Source of the DNA: Marinomonas algicola
Lineage (GTDB): Bacteria > Pseudomonadota > Gammaproteobacteria > Pseudomonadales > Marinomonadaceae
Direction: 5' to 3'
DNA length: 64,000 nt
NCBI RefSeq assembly: GCF_014805825.1
Contig: NZ_CP061941.1
Coordinates: 2,232,001 to 2,296,000, forward strand
Below are positions 17,278 to 27,157 of the stretch, piece by piece. The notes under the pieces were generated by a model that made no database searches, had not been told where the DNA came from, and was given only the letters and a program-made list of their open reading frames with translations. The translations under genes and the position numbers were made by a program. The stretch's first letter is position 1; every line of letters starts with the position of its first letter.

Positions 17278-19762
17278 CTAAGCCGATTTGGGTGTGTCTG
17301 ATTGGTAAATCTCACTTTCAAGCTCTCTGATCGCTTCGTCATATTGTGGTTTGCCACCAAAACCTTTTTTCACAATTTCATTCGGGCGACCAATTTGGTC
17401 AAATGGCGTCACTTTGAGCACTTGAATGTTTTCGATTTCTTGTACACCAATGTCGGCGTACTTATCTAGCAACTGACTAAGCACTTGCTGAGCCGTTTCG
17501 CCATACTTAACAAAGTAATTGCGTTTTTTTACCTTGTCGGCACGTTCGCGTCGCGTCAGCGGTGGCCTATCATAAACCACATGACAGATCAGATCGAATG
17601 GATCTAGCCCTTTTCCAACTTCCTCTTCTAACGCTTCCCAAATAATGCCCTGCTCTGCCAATTCATCGATGATGACTTGCTTACGCTCTGAGTCTTGCCA
17701 CTTTTTGGTGAACTCATCGAGGGAGGCAAATTGTTTCGCCATGGTTTTGCGGGCGTAATCTTTGAACGACTCGGTAACCAGCTTGCCGTCTGTATCGTAA
17801 TATTGAATACGCTCAGCGATGGCTTTCACCTTGACGCCATTCACATAGAACTTGCGGACTTTGTCTTCGTCGTTCCAATCTGTGCTGTCGTCACTGTTAT
17901 CAAAGGAACCAAAGTCATCACTCATGGTTGAGTTAGACATCTCGTATGGCGCTTCTGGCTCTTGTATGGAGTCAGGATCTATCTCTTCGTCACCAAAAGG
18001 ATTTTCAATGTCATCCATGCCATCAACGATGTCGTCTAGCGCCTCTTCTGTCTCATAATCACTGGTATGTGTTTGTTTGATTTGCACAGGCTCGCCATCG
18101 AATCGCTCGTCGGCAAACAATTCGGTAGCCTTTTTAAAGTCCATAATGGTAAACCAGAGCTTGCCGTATTTTTCATCGATACGAGTGCCACGGCCGATGA
18201 TTTGCTTGAACTTGGTCATGGATTGAATACCTTGATCCAACACCACCAGCTTACAGGTTTTGGCGTCGACACCTGTGGTCATTAACTCCGAGGTTACCGC
18301 TATGACTGGGTAATCTTTTTTCGAGTTGATAAAGTTATCCAACTGGCCTTTGCCTAAATCTTCATCCCCTGTAATTCGCATGACGTATCTATCATCTTTC
18401 GCCATTTTTTCTGGATTAAGATTGGCTAACGCACGACGCATACGCTCGGCGTGATCAATATCGTTACAAAATATAATGGTCTTAGACATTGAGCCAATGC
18501 GCGTTAAATAATTGGTCACGGTTTGCGCCACCAACTGGGTGCGCTCATCGATGACTAACGTTCGATCCATGTCTTTTTGGTTGTAGATTCGATCCGCTAT
18601 CACATTGCCTTTTTTATCTATTTGCTCTTTGTAAGGTCGCCAACCTTGTATATCGATATCGATATCGACACGCACAACCTTATAAGGCGCTAAGAAACCA
18701 TCCTCGATGCCTTGCTTCAAGGAATAGGTGTAAATAGGGTCGCCAAAATATTCGATGTTAGAGACTTCGTCGGTTTCTTTCGGCGTCGCGGTCAAACCGA
18801 CTTGAGTCGCAGAGCTGAAGTATTCGAGAATCTCTCGCCAAGCACTCTCTTCCGATGCGCTGCCACGATGACACTCGTCGATAATAATCAGATCGAAAAA
18901 AATCGGGGTCAACTTGTTTGTAGGCTTTTTGGTCTTCTTCTGGTCCAGTTAAGGCTTGATATAAGGCAAGGTGAACTTCATAAGCAGGATCAACTTTACG
19001 ACCGGTGATTTTCGTCATGGCCGTGCCAAAAGGCTGGAAATCATTAATTCGAGTTTGGTCTACTAGGATATTACGATCCGCTAAAAAGAGAATACGTTTC
19101 TTCGCTCTTGCTTTCCATAACCGCCAAATAATCTGGAAAGCGGTGTAGGTTTTGCCTGTTCCAGTGGCCATGACTAACAATAATCGGTTTTGCCCTTCGG
19201 CAATGGCTTCGACGGTTTTGTTAATGGCTTGCAGCTGATAATAACGCGGCGCTTTGCCGGTGCCATCATCATGATAATCTTGTGAGATAACAGGCAGGTT
19301 TTCAGTTTTGTAGCCTTTCCATTGGCAGTATTTTTCCCAGAGTTGATGTGGCGTGGGGAAATCTTCAAGGTGAATTTCGGTTTCTAATTGAGACAGGTTG
19401 GTTTTATCGTGAAAAATAAAACCATCGCCATTGGAGGCAAACACAAAAGGCACGTCAAGCAAACTGGCGTATCCTAAGGCTTGTTGCATGCCTTTGCCGA
19501 CTTCGTGCTTGTTAGCTTTTGCCTCAATAACCGCCAGCGGCATGCTTGGCTTATGATAGAGTACGATGTCCGCCGACTTGACAGTTTTACGAGCCGCCAC
19601 CTGACCGCGAACAATGACCATGCCGTCTTTGAGCTTTACCTCTTGGCGTATCTGCGTCATATCATCCCAACCAACGCTTTTCACAGCGGGCAGAATAAAC
19701 TTAGTGATGATGTCGGTTTCGGTTAATTTTGCTTTGTTAATGCCTGAGGTCATGTCGCACAT
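17278..19762 (-). pseudogene. hsdR: Type I restriction endonuclease/translocase subunit, frameshifted (EcoEI-like)
   Basis: Two overlapping frames together make an HsdR of about 827 residues, near the size of EcoEI-type R subunits. Part one (from 19762) has the nuclease-like SADIVLY...AVIEAKA, and Walker A MATGTGKTYT. Part two (ending 17278) starts within FFDLIIIDECHRGS (DEAD-box motif II) and has SF2 helicase motifs (GLTATP, IGRGTRI) and the EcoEI-type C-terminus. The break is one extra base in a run of seven A on the plus strand (18896-18902): six would restore DFFDLIIIDECH. As written, no full R subunit is made. It could be a true loss, a phase-variable tract or a sequencing error. Confidence 0.88.
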
Positions 19763-20007
19763 CCAATGCCATTATTTTTAACTCCCCAATATAGCGAAAG
19801 TTTTCTCTAAAACCGAGAAAATAATAAAATGTTTTTACTGCGCATTCTACTTGCTGTTACTTAAACCTACTTACATTAAACAATGGAGAATTCATTGAAC
19901 TTCAAGTAAGAAAATAACTTAACTGTTCACCTAACTACCAATCGATCGTATTTTTTGTCATTCTGTGTCTGGAATAGGCTAGCTAGATTTATAAAGGAGT
20001 ATGCACT

Positions 20008-20457
20008 ATGAGCTACAAAAGTAGAAAAACACCCGCTGTCTATACAGAGGAGTCTGAGGGTAATGTGACATCAAATGTTCGCCCTGATTCTTTCTACATT
20101 ACTAGAGAAGAAAGCATATCAGATAAAAAAATAAGAGAACTCAAAGAAGAATTAGACGAGATACTGCAAGAACTTGAATTAGGGTCAAATACGGCACAAG
20201 CTTGGAATCATGTAGAGTTTAAGCTTGTAGAACGCTTACATGACATCTGGAAAAATGCGTTAACTGTCCATTTATATAGTCGCAGGCTCTATGGAGATAA
20301 ACCAAATGAAGCGTATTCTGTAATGGTTGGTTTAGGAAGCACTATGGCTCAGGAGGATTTATTTAATGGTATTTTAAAGGTAACCGTTAAAGTCGCCTTG
20401 TTTCTGCCGAATGAATTTATTGAGATTAACCTTTTTCGATCGATTGATCCTTTATAA
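20008..20457 (+). CDS. Hypothetical protein, 149 aa
   Basis: No family recognised. An AAAGGAG ribosome site precedes the ATG, and a terminator follows, so it looks like a real single-gene unit. The N-terminus is polar and Ser/Thr-rich; residues about 40-60 (KKIRELKEELDEILQELEL) form a likely coiled coil; the C-terminal half has alternating hydrophobic pattern (SVMVGLGSTMAQEDLFNGIL, KVALFLPNEFIEI). No signal peptide or membrane segment. It lies beside the type I R-M island, transcribed away from hsdR, but nothing else ties it to defence. Confidence 0.65.
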   Translation: MSYKSRKTPAVYTEESEGNVTSNVRPDSFYITREESISDKKIRELKEELDEILQELELGSNTAQAWNHVEFKLVERLHDIWKNALTVHLYSRRLYGDKPNEAYSVMVGLGSTMAQEDLFNGILKVTVKVALFLPNEFIEINLFRSIDPL

Positions 20458-20474
20458 AGAAAACAAGATAAAAG

Positions 20475-20510
20475 TGGGGGAGATGGCCAAAACAGGCCTC
20501 CCCTTTTAAT
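20475..20510 (+). terminator. Rho-independent terminator after the 149-aa gene
   Basis: GGGGAG pairs with CTCCCC (inner GCC/GGC, AAAACA-containing loop), followed by TTTT at 20504-20507. It separates the orphan gene from the convergent flavoprotein gene. Confidence 0.7.
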
Positions 20511-20523
20511 AAGCCGTTAACCC

Positions 20524-21741
20524 TTAGACAAACTGCCCTGCGGCGTAGCCACTGGCCCACGCCCATTGGAAGTTGTAACCGCCAAGCCAGCCTGTTACAT
20601 CCAATACTTCACCAATAAAATACAAGCCCGGTACGGTTTTGACTTCAAAGGTTTTGGAGGAAACAGATTCAGTATCAACGCCTCCTAGGGTGACTTCGGC
20701 TGTACGGTACCCTTCTGTACCGTTGGGTTTGATGATCCAGTTACTTAGCTGTTCGGAGATGCTGTCTATTTTTGCATTACTTAAGTCGCTAAACGGGCCC
20801 TGCCAGTGGTTTTCTTCCACTAATACTTGCGCCAAGCGTTTTGGAATCTGCTTTGTTAGCCATTTTTCCAGTGTGGCTTTAGGGGCATCTTGGCGTAATT
20901 GTGTTAGCTCTGCTTTAATGTCTTGCTGTGGCATTAAATTGATTGATAAAGGGTGACCGGGAGTCCAAAAATTTGAAATTTGCAGTATCGCTGGGCCGCT
21001 TAACCCTCTATGGGTAAATAACATAGGTTCGGTAAATTGCGTATCGTCAAAAGCAGTCGTTACGTCACTGCTGACACCTGAAAGCTCGGCAAAACGTTCT
21101 TTGTCGCTTGGTTGCAAGGTCAATGGGACTAGACCCGCGCGAGTTGGTAAGACATTTAAGCCAAACTGCTCCGCCACTTGATAACCAAAGCCTGTGGCGC
21201 CCATTGTAGGAATGGACAATCCTCCACAGGCAATCACTAAAGAATCGCATTCGATAACGCCTGAAGAAGTATGAATCTGTTTGACCGATTTAGCGCCATC
21301 CTGTTCTACTTGACTGTCCTTCAACACATCCTCAATCTTATCGATAACCGTATTCAGCTGAATGGTGACACCGGCCCATTCGCACTCAGTCAATAAAATC
21401 GCCAATAAATCTTTAGCTGAATGTTCACAGAAAAGCTGCCCAGGTGTTTTTTCCACATAGTTCAAACCATGCCGATCAACTAGATCAACGAAATCTTGCG
21501 GTGAATAACGTCTAAGTGCGGAAATACAAAAATGCGAATTAGTCGATAAAAAGTGCTTTGGAGAAGCATCCATATTGGTGAAGTTGCAACGCCCTCCTCC
21601 AGACATGAGAATTTTTTTACCCGCCTTGTTTGCGTGATCTAAAACCAAAACCGATTTCCCACGGTAGCCCGCCGTGGCGGCACACATTAATCCGGAAGCA
21701 CCAGCACCAATAATTACTACATCAACTTTATTCACAGTCAT
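20524..21741 (-). CDS. HI0933/YhiN-family FAD-dependent flavoprotein
   Basis: A 405-residue NAD(P)/FAD-dependent oxidoreductase of the HI0933 (YhiN/BaiN) family. The N-terminal dinucleotide fold reads VVIIGAGASGLMCAATAG, followed by the family signature KKILMSGGGRCNFTN, a middle domain, and the C-terminal FAD motif GLYFIGEVLDVTGWLGGYNF. Length is normal. The physiological reaction of this family is not settled. It is a single-gene unit, convergent with the 149-residue gene. Confidence 0.87.
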   Translation of the reverse strand: MTVNKVDVVIIGAGASGLMCAATAGYRGKSVLVLDHANKAGKKILMSGGGRCNFTNMDASPKHFLSTNSHFCISALRRYSPQDFVDLVDRHGLNYVEKTPGQLFCEHSAKDLLAILLTECEWAGVTIQLNTVIDKIEDVLKDSQVEQDGAKSVKQIHTSSGVIECDSLVIACGGLSIPTMGATGFGYQVAEQFGLNVLPTRAGLVPLTLQPSDKERFAELSGVSSDVTTAFDDTQFTEPMLFTHRGLSGPAILQISNFWTPGHPLSINLMPQQDIKAELTQLRQDAPKATLEKWLTKQIPKRLAQVLVEENHWQGPFSDLSNAKIDSISEQLSNWIIKPNGTEGYRTAEVTLGGVDTESVSSKTFEVKTVPGLYFIGEVLDVTGWLGGYNFQWAWASGYAAGQFV

Positions 21742-22232
21742 TCACATCAAAAAAATAAGATCACATTATAAACCGTTGAAGCGGTGTAAAAAAAACGGTT
21801 TTTAGGTCTTTTTTTAAAATTAACGACCCACCTTATTAAGGTTTACGACTGTCTTAATTATGTCAAGAATCTTATCAACTTCTTTTTTTGATTTTTTTTA
21901 CCATCATGACCAAAGTTAGTCATAAAAGATATTGACTTTGATTCTGTCCACAAAAACCGTGAAAAACACTGTGGGAACTGTCATTTTCTCTTTAAAAAAC
22001 AGAAGGCTACAAGTAAAAAAAGCGTTCATTCGATTTTTTTTGGCAACCATGTCAATAGGACTTGATAAATACTTTACATTCTTTGCCCTGTGTTTTTTCA
22101 AATTAATGTATAAAACAAGTCTATTTAACACCGTGTTTTAACTAAATTTCCCACCGCTCGACAAAAACAATCACTTACTCATTTAACTCAACATGCTTAA
22201 AAAAACAGCTTGTGGATATCTTTTTCATTGAC
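21742..22232. other. AT-rich intergenic region, no gene recognised
   Basis: About 490 bases between the flavoprotein gene and the LexA-type site. Short frames exist on both strands at 21916-22141 but lack ribosome sites and any family resemblance. Several A/T homopolymers and a small palindrome AACACCGTGTT near 22128 are present; nothing supports an RNA gene. Confidence 0.4.
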
Positions 22233-22270
22233 CACTGTTTTTTTATACAGTACTGTATATGCATACAATA
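22233..22270 (+). promoter_or_regulatory. Tandem LexA (SOS) box-like operator with probable promoter
   Basis: CACTGTTTTTTTATACAGTA at 22233-22252 fits the gammaproteobacterial LexA consensus CTG-N10-CAG (equivalently CTGT-N8-ACAG). A second, overlapping half-matching box, CTG-N10-CAA at 22253-22268, follows directly. A possible -35 TTGACC lies at 22228-22233. Both boxes are within about 60 bases of the gene starting at 22292, the position expected for repression. Tandem overlapping LexA sites are known in front of tightly repressed SOS genes such as colicin genes. Confidence 0.65.
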
Positions 22271-22291
22271 AAAGTTGACCAAGGACACACC

Positions 22292-22876
22292 ATGACCTCT
22301 TTGATTAATCGCGCTGTACCCAACAAGATGAAGCACATTATCATCATGTTATTAATAATGGCTCTTTATGCCCCTACTAAAGACTTGATTGAGCTTGTTA
22401 GTGATTCATTAAAACAACACACTATTGAACTTACCAATATCTCTTTTGGTGGTGCGTTACCTTGGCAAGAAACGGCCACCAATAGTGCGTTCCAAAGAGT
22501 GTCCTCTTCTAATACTTTGAGCATGCCGCAACTCATTTACACCAAGTTAAAATTTTCTAACCCGACGAATAAAACCGTGGTTTATAGGGACATATGGCTG
22601 AACTTTGAGCACGAGAACGGAGACCTTGAGTATACGACGGATTACAACTTGTACGACATGACGACTCGCTCTCGGTTAGTAGGACGCTCGATTGAATTAG
22701 GTCCGAATAGCTCTATTAGCGTTTTGGCTTCTTATCGCTTTATTCCAAGTTACCCAAATAAAACGCCGATGAGTGTGACGGTGTCTTGGGAGGGTGAAAA
22801 TCTATTAAGACGATCAGCTTGTGATTACAGTGTCAGCAATACTAACCTGAATTCTTTTTCTAAAACGTGCTTATAG
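22292..22876 (+). CDS. Hypothetical membrane-anchored or exported protein, probably SOS-controlled
   Basis: About 194 residues from ATG 22292 (AAGGA upstream); the frame is open to an ATG at 22259 which overlaps the operator, so the later start is preferred. One hydrophobic segment near the N-terminus (HIIIMLLIMALYA) suggests a signal anchor. The remainder looks like a secreted beta-rich domain (LIYTKLKFSNPTNKTVVYRD), with two Cys near the end that could pair. No family recognised. A LexA-type operator stands directly upstream and a 12-base hairpin follows. Function unknown. Confidence 0.65.
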   Translation: MTSLINRAVPNKMKHIIIMLLIMALYAPTKDLIELVSDSLKQHTIELTNISFGGALPWQETATNSAFQRVSSSNTLSMPQLIYTKLKFSNPTNKTVVYRDIWLNFEHENGDLEYTTDYNLYDMTTRSRLVGRSIELGPNSSISVLASYRFIPSYPNKTPMSVTVSWEGENLLRRSACDYSVSNTNLNSFSKTCL

Positions 22877-22950
22877 ATCGGCCTATCGAGAAGATGGCGT
22901 GTTCATCCTTTTTATGTTTAGCCTTTAAAACCTGTTTTGTGTTTCCCCCT

Positions 22951-22993
22951 TTAAAAGAGAGCGGTACAAATTACGAGTTAAGCTCTCTTTTAA
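22951..22993 (+). terminator. Hairpin terminator after the SOS-type gene
   Basis: TTAAAAGAGAGC at 22951-22962 pairs perfectly with GCTCTCTTTTAA at 22982-22993 (12 bases, 19-base loop). The T-run lies inside the stem. Confidence 0.6.
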
Positions 22994-23289
22994 TCTAACT
23001 ATTCAGAACAATGTTTAATCTGCGCAGAATCACGTGACTATTGATCTCTATTTATCGTTTTCTATTGTGTTTCTACTTTAAATAGAAGCACACCCCATAC
23101 TCTCTTATTTCTGATTTGCTCACTGAGTAAAAACCCAGAGGCGTCATTCGCTTTCAATTAACCTTATCCGGAATGGTTATTCGCTCTATTTTAAGTACTC
23201 ATTTAAGGACACCTTAAACACAACATCATGTTGTTCTACTCCGCTTTATGACATATGTCCTTAAAAGTAAGATAAATCCCTATACAATG

Positions 23290-23306
23290 TTGATAAGCGT
23301 TATCAT
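23290..23306 (+). promoter_or_regulatory. Fur box upstream of imelysin cluster
   Basis: TGATAAGCGTTATCA at 23291-23305 matches the Fur 7-1-7 palindrome TGATAATnATTATCA at all but two arm positions. It lies about 40 bases before the start of the imelysin lipoprotein gene, near where the promoter must be. Iron-repressed expression of the cluster is expected. Confidence 0.7.
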
Positions 23307-23347
23307 TTACCTTATTGTAACGAATAACTTTATAAGGAGAACAAAAA

Positions 23348-24655
23348 ATGAAACCGTCTTCCCTACCTTTTTTTGCAGGAACCATTGTGGCGGCTGCGTT
23401 GTTATCGGCATGCAGTCAATCTCAAGTGCAAGAACATGCTCAGTCATCTTCTAGTGATTTAAAAAGTTCTGTCGTTATTCAGTATGCTAATATCGCTGAA
23501 GCTGTTTATGAAGACTCTTTGATTACGGCTATTGCATTACGTGACCAGATTACGGTTTTCCTAGCGAACCCAACCGAAGACAATTTAACGAAAGCAAAAG
23601 CCGCCTGGGTGGCGGCCCGTGTTCCTTATCAACAAAGTGAAGTTTACCGTTTTGGTAATCCGATCGTTGATGACTGGGAAGGTAAAGTAAACGCATGGCC
23701 GCTTGATGAAGGCTTAATCGATTATGTTGATACTGGTTCCTATGGCCAAGAGTCCGATGTAAACGAACTTTATAATGCAAATATCATTGCGAACACATCT
23801 CTTAATATTGGTGGTGAAACCCTAGACGTCAGTAAAATCACACCAGAACTAATCGCTGAACATCTACACGAAGCAGACGGTGTTGAAGCCAATGTTGCAA
23901 GCGGTTATCACGCAATTGAATTCTTACTTTGGGGTCAAGATTTAAATGGCACCAATAAAGGTGCAGGCGAACGTCCAGCATCAGATTTTGATTTGCAAAA
24001 TTGCACCAATGGACACTGTGACCGCCGCAGAGATTACTTGTTAGCGGCTACCGATCTATTGATTAGCGATCTTCAAGAAATGTCTGAAAATTGGAAAAAA
24101 GCGGGTGCAGCACGAGTCGCTTTACTAGAGCAATCTACTGAACAAGGCTTATCTACCATTCTTACTGGCATGGGCAGCTTGGCTTATGGAGAACTTGGTG
24201 GAGAAAGAACAAAATTAGGCTTATTACTCCATGATCCAGAAGAAGAGCATGACTGCTTCTCTGATAATACGCACTACTCTCATTATTATGATGCGAAAGG
24301 CATAAAGAATGCTTATTTAGGTGAATACACTCGTGTTGATGGCAGTGTTTTATCTGGTCCGTCTCTGTCAACATTGGTTCAACAAGCTCAGCCTAGTCTT
24401 GATGTGACAATGAGAACACGATTAATGGCGACTGAAGCCGCCGCACAAGTAATGGTAGATCAAGCAATGCAAGGCAATACATTTGATGTACTGATTGGCA
24501 TGAATAACAGCGCTGGCAATAAAATTGTCAATAACTTTATTGATTCGTTAGTGAGTGAAACCCGTACAACAGAAGAAATCATCCGTTTACTTGATCTTGA
24601 AGGCATTACACTAGAAGGTTCAGACAGCCTTGATAATCCTGAAAGTGTTTTTTAA
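23348..24655 (+). CDS. Imelysin-family (peptidase M75-like) lipoprotein
   Basis: A 435-residue predicted lipoprotein: the signal ends LLSAC (Cys about 22). The imelysin signature GYHAIEFLLWGQD lies at about 186-198, containing the GxHxxE motif thought to bind metal. Imelysins (IrpA, ICMP) are iron-regulated cell-surface or periplasmic proteins used in iron uptake; peptidase activity is doubtful. First gene of a four-gene set behind a Fur-like box, with AAGGAG before the ATG. Confidence 0.88.
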   Translation: MKPSSLPFFAGTIVAAALLSACSQSQVQEHAQSSSSDLKSSVVIQYANIAEAVYEDSLITAIALRDQITVFLANPTEDNLTKAKAAWVAARVPYQQSEVYRFGNPIVDDWEGKVNAWPLDEGLIDYVDTGSYGQESDVNELYNANIIANTSLNIGGETLDVSKITPELIAEHLHEADGVEANVASGYHAIEFLLWGQDLNGTNKGAGERPASDFDLQNCTNGHCDRRRDYLLAATDLLISDLQEMSENWKKAGAARVALLEQSTEQGLSTILTGMGSLAYGELGGERTKLGLLLHDPEEEHDCFSDNTHYSHYYDAKGIKNAYLGEYTRVDGSVLSGPSLSTLVQQAQPSLDVTMRTRLMATEAAAQVMVDQAMQGNTFDVLIGMNNSAGNKIVNNFIDSLVSETRTTEEIIRLLDLEGITLEGSDSLDNPESVF

Positions 24656-24686
24656 TTAACAATTATCGAGAATTCGACCTAAGAAT

Positions 24687-26078
24687 ATGACGCAACGTTT
24701 TTATTTAAAAACTTCCGTAAAGGCTGGCATTTTTGCCAGCCTTGTTTTTTTCCACCCTTTAGGGTTTCCTGAGACACTATTGAGAAATGGGGCTAACTCA
24801 ACAGAAGAAAGTGATTTCTCCCCTGTTTTGGGAAAGGCCATTTTTGAAAAGCTTTGGGCAAGTTCCCCCTCTTCTACTTTAGCCAGTGATGGACTTGGCC
24901 CACTGTTTAACGCCCGTTCTTGCCATTCATGTCATCTTAACGAAGGCGGTGGCAAAAGACCAAAGCAAGGGGATTCAACATCAAAAACGACCGCTTTCTT
25001 TATCCGTTTAGGACTCACTCAATCAGATAATACTCCCATACCCAGTCAGCCTATCTCCGTCTGGCCAGATCCTCATTATGGTCATCAATTGCAAAACAAA
25101 AGCATTCAAGGCTTGTTGGCAGAACCCAGCTTTAGTGTCGAGTACCTTCCGAAACCCGTTCGTTTTTCTGATGGAACAAACCTGATACTCAGCAAACCAA
25201 TATACCGTTTAGATAAGATCGATACGAACCGCCCAAGAATCGATAAACACACTGGAATTTCGGCGCGCTTAACACCTCACCTCACTGGAATGGGGCTCAT
25301 TGATGCGATTCCAGAGTCGGCAATTCTAGCCTTGGCGGACCCTAACGACTTAGATGGTGATGGCATAAGTGGTCGTGTCAATACCGTTTGGGATCGTAAC
25401 AGCGCGACATGGAGAGTGGGTAAATTTGGATTTAAAGCCACACAACCGACATTAGACCAACAAAATCAAAGCGCCTTTAATGGCGACATTGGCTTATCCA
25501 CGCCACTGTTCCCTGCACCGTCAGGCGACTGTACTGCACAACAAACGCGTTGCTTAGAAGCCCCTAATGGCAATACGCCACATATAGACAATCTCGAAAT
25601 TAATCAGCAACAATTAAACTGGGTCAACCTTTATTTAGCCTCGCTGCCGGTAAATCGCATAAAAAACACTCAAAACCCTATATTTGATGACGGTAAACAG
25701 CACTTTATCAAGCTCAATTGCATTGCCTGCCACACACCAAAATTCACCACGGCAGACAGCACCATATCCCCCTCTTTGGAGAATCGTGTTATTTTACCCT
25801 TTAGCGATTTTCTCTTACATGATATGGGCAATGAACTAGCCAGTGGCTTCTCTGAATACGCCGCTAGCCATAATGAATGGCGAACATCACCATTGTGGGG
25901 GATTAGTACACGTTTAACCCAAAACCCAACAGGCGGTTTTTTGCATGACGGGCGAGCACGAACAGTAAACGAAGCCATTTTATGGCACGGTGGCGAGGCC
26001 GCTGCATCACGAGCAGCGTTTATGACTTTGCCGAAACACGATCGCAAAGCGTTACTTTATTTTTTGGAATCTTTATAA
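24687..26078 (+). CDS. Di-heme oxidoreductase family protein (DUF1111, thiol oxidoreductase-like)
   Basis: A 463-residue periplasmic c-type cytochrome-like protein. Two haem-binding CXXCH motifs are visible: CHSCH near residue 79 and CIACH near 344. A hydrophobic N-terminal segment (AGIFASLVFFHPLGF) may be the export signal. GNTPHIDNLEINQQQLNWVN and the C-terminal GGFLHDGRARTVNEAILWHG fit the family. Found with imelysins in many marine bacteria, where it may handle iron redox during uptake. It is 31 bases after the first imelysin gene and abuts the next. Confidence 0.85.
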   Translation: MTQRFYLKTSVKAGIFASLVFFHPLGFPETLLRNGANSTEESDFSPVLGKAIFEKLWASSPSSTLASDGLGPLFNARSCHSCHLNEGGGKRPKQGDSTSKTTAFFIRLGLTQSDNTPIPSQPISVWPDPHYGHQLQNKSIQGLLAEPSFSVEYLPKPVRFSDGTNLILSKPIYRLDKIDTNRPRIDKHTGISARLTPHLTGMGLIDAIPESAILALADPNDLDGDGISGRVNTVWDRNSATWRVGKFGFKATQPTLDQQNQSAFNGDIGLSTPLFPAPSGDCTAQQTRCLEAPNGNTPHIDNLEINQQQLNWVNLYLASLPVNRIKNTQNPIFDDGKQHFIKLNCIACHTPKFTTADSTISPSLENRVILPFSDFLLHDMGNELASGFSEYAASHNEWRTSPLWGISTRLTQNPTGGFLHDGRARTVNEAILWHGGEAAASRAAFMTLPKHDRKALLYFLESL

Positions 26079-27152
26079 ATGTCACACACTACTCATCTAT
26101 TGTATTCTTCCGGGTTAATTATATCTTCTTTACTCTTTTCTGCCGTATCAAGTGCTGCCGAATGGCAAGGTCCACTAGAAGGTATCCAAAATACGTTTTT
26201 AAAACCAAAATATCAGGAATATTATGCATCAGCTGAAACCCTGTCTCATGACGTACATCAATTGTGCGCGTCACCTAACAATCAAACACTGAATACAGCA
26301 CGTGCGGCCTTTGAACACAACATGCTCGATTGGCAAGAAGTACAATGGCTAAATTTTGGCCCGGTTAGTTATTTTATGCGTTTTTATGGGTTTCAGTTTT
26401 GGCCTGATAAAAAGAGCATTACAACGCGTCAGTTACGCACCTTAAAACAAAATATCGACTCAACCTACGAAGATGACTTTTGGAAAAAAGCCAGTATCGC
26501 AGTGAAAGGACTCACGGCTATTGAAGCCATTCTCTATCGAGACAGTTTTAGTCCTATCAGCGACAAGGCGAACTGTGATCTTCTGTACCAAATCACCCAG
26601 CATCATGCCATAACCACGAAAGACATAGCCAATGTATGGAAAACACACTCTGTAGAAGAATGGGTGTTTGTGGAAGAAGACAGTTCTGAAGATATTCATA
26701 CCGTTGCCCTTGAACAGCTTTTACAACAATGGCTTGAACATTTGTCTGTTCTAAAAGAAAGTAAAATAGAAATCCCTCTGGGTTATAACGCCAAAGCCAA
26801 ACCGAAAATGGCGGAATTCTATCGTAGCAATCAATCACTCAATGCGATCAAGCAAAATTTACAAACTTACATTGACCTTTATCATGCGGGCTCACCCTCC
26901 TTGTTTGATTTAGCTAACCAAGCCTTTCCAAAAGAATCTCATGCTCTTGATGAACAGTTTTTAATTAGCCTCAAGATTGCAGGGGCTTTACCGGAGACTG
27001 TTTTCAGTAACAAAGCCGATCAAGCAAATGTCGAGGTTAAACAAGAAATCACCAAACTGGTGAAATCCATTTCCCAAAGTCAGGCTCAGTTGCAACAATT
27101 AATTGTTGCTCTTGGCTTCAATATTGGTTTTAACAGCAGAGACGGAGACTAA
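26079..27152 (+). CDS. Second imelysin-family protein
   Basis: A 357-residue exported imelysin-like protein with a signal peptide (LLYSSGLIISSLLFSAVSSA). Family pieces include WQEVQWLNFGPVSYFMRFYG and GLTAIEAILYRDS, the latter standing in for the GxHAIEFLLWG motif, so the His of GxHxxE is replaced (GLTAIE). It starts at the base following the previous stop, so translation is coupled. Probably works with the first imelysin and the di-heme protein in iron acquisition. Confidence 0.83.
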   Translation: MSHTTHLLYSSGLIISSLLFSAVSSAAEWQGPLEGIQNTFLKPKYQEYYASAETLSHDVHQLCASPNNQTLNTARAAFEHNMLDWQEVQWLNFGPVSYFMRFYGFQFWPDKKSITTRQLRTLKQNIDSTYEDDFWKKASIAVKGLTAIEAILYRDSFSPISDKANCDLLYQITQHHAITTKDIANVWKTHSVEEWVFVEEDSSEDIHTVALEQLLQQWLEHLSVLKESKIEIPLGYNAKAKPKMAEFYRSNQSLNAIKQNLQTYIDLYHAGSPSLFDLANQAFPKESHALDEQFLISLKIAGALPETVFSNKADQANVEVKQEITKLVKSISQSQAQLQQLIVALGFNIGFNSRDGD

Positions 27153-27157
27153 AATAA

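Larger units (their letters stand above)
22877..23347. other. Intergenic region between SOS-type gene and iron cluster
   Basis: The 471 bases carry the terminator hairpin at 22951-22993 and the Fur-like box at 23290-23306. The stretch between them (about 22994-23288) is AT-rich and shows no gene or RNA. Confidence 0.45.

Noticed and set aside
11108..20457. Calling the 11-20 kb region a prophage or integrative element
   Set aside because: No integrase, phage structural genes or attachment-site repeats visible.
21916..22141. Two opposed short frames of about 70 codons
   Set aside because: Overlap each other, no ribosome sites, composition driven by A/T runs.
25670..26047. 125-residue minus-strand frame inside the di-heme oxidoreductase gene
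   Set aside because: Antisense shadow of a well-supported gene; no ribosome site or family resemblance.
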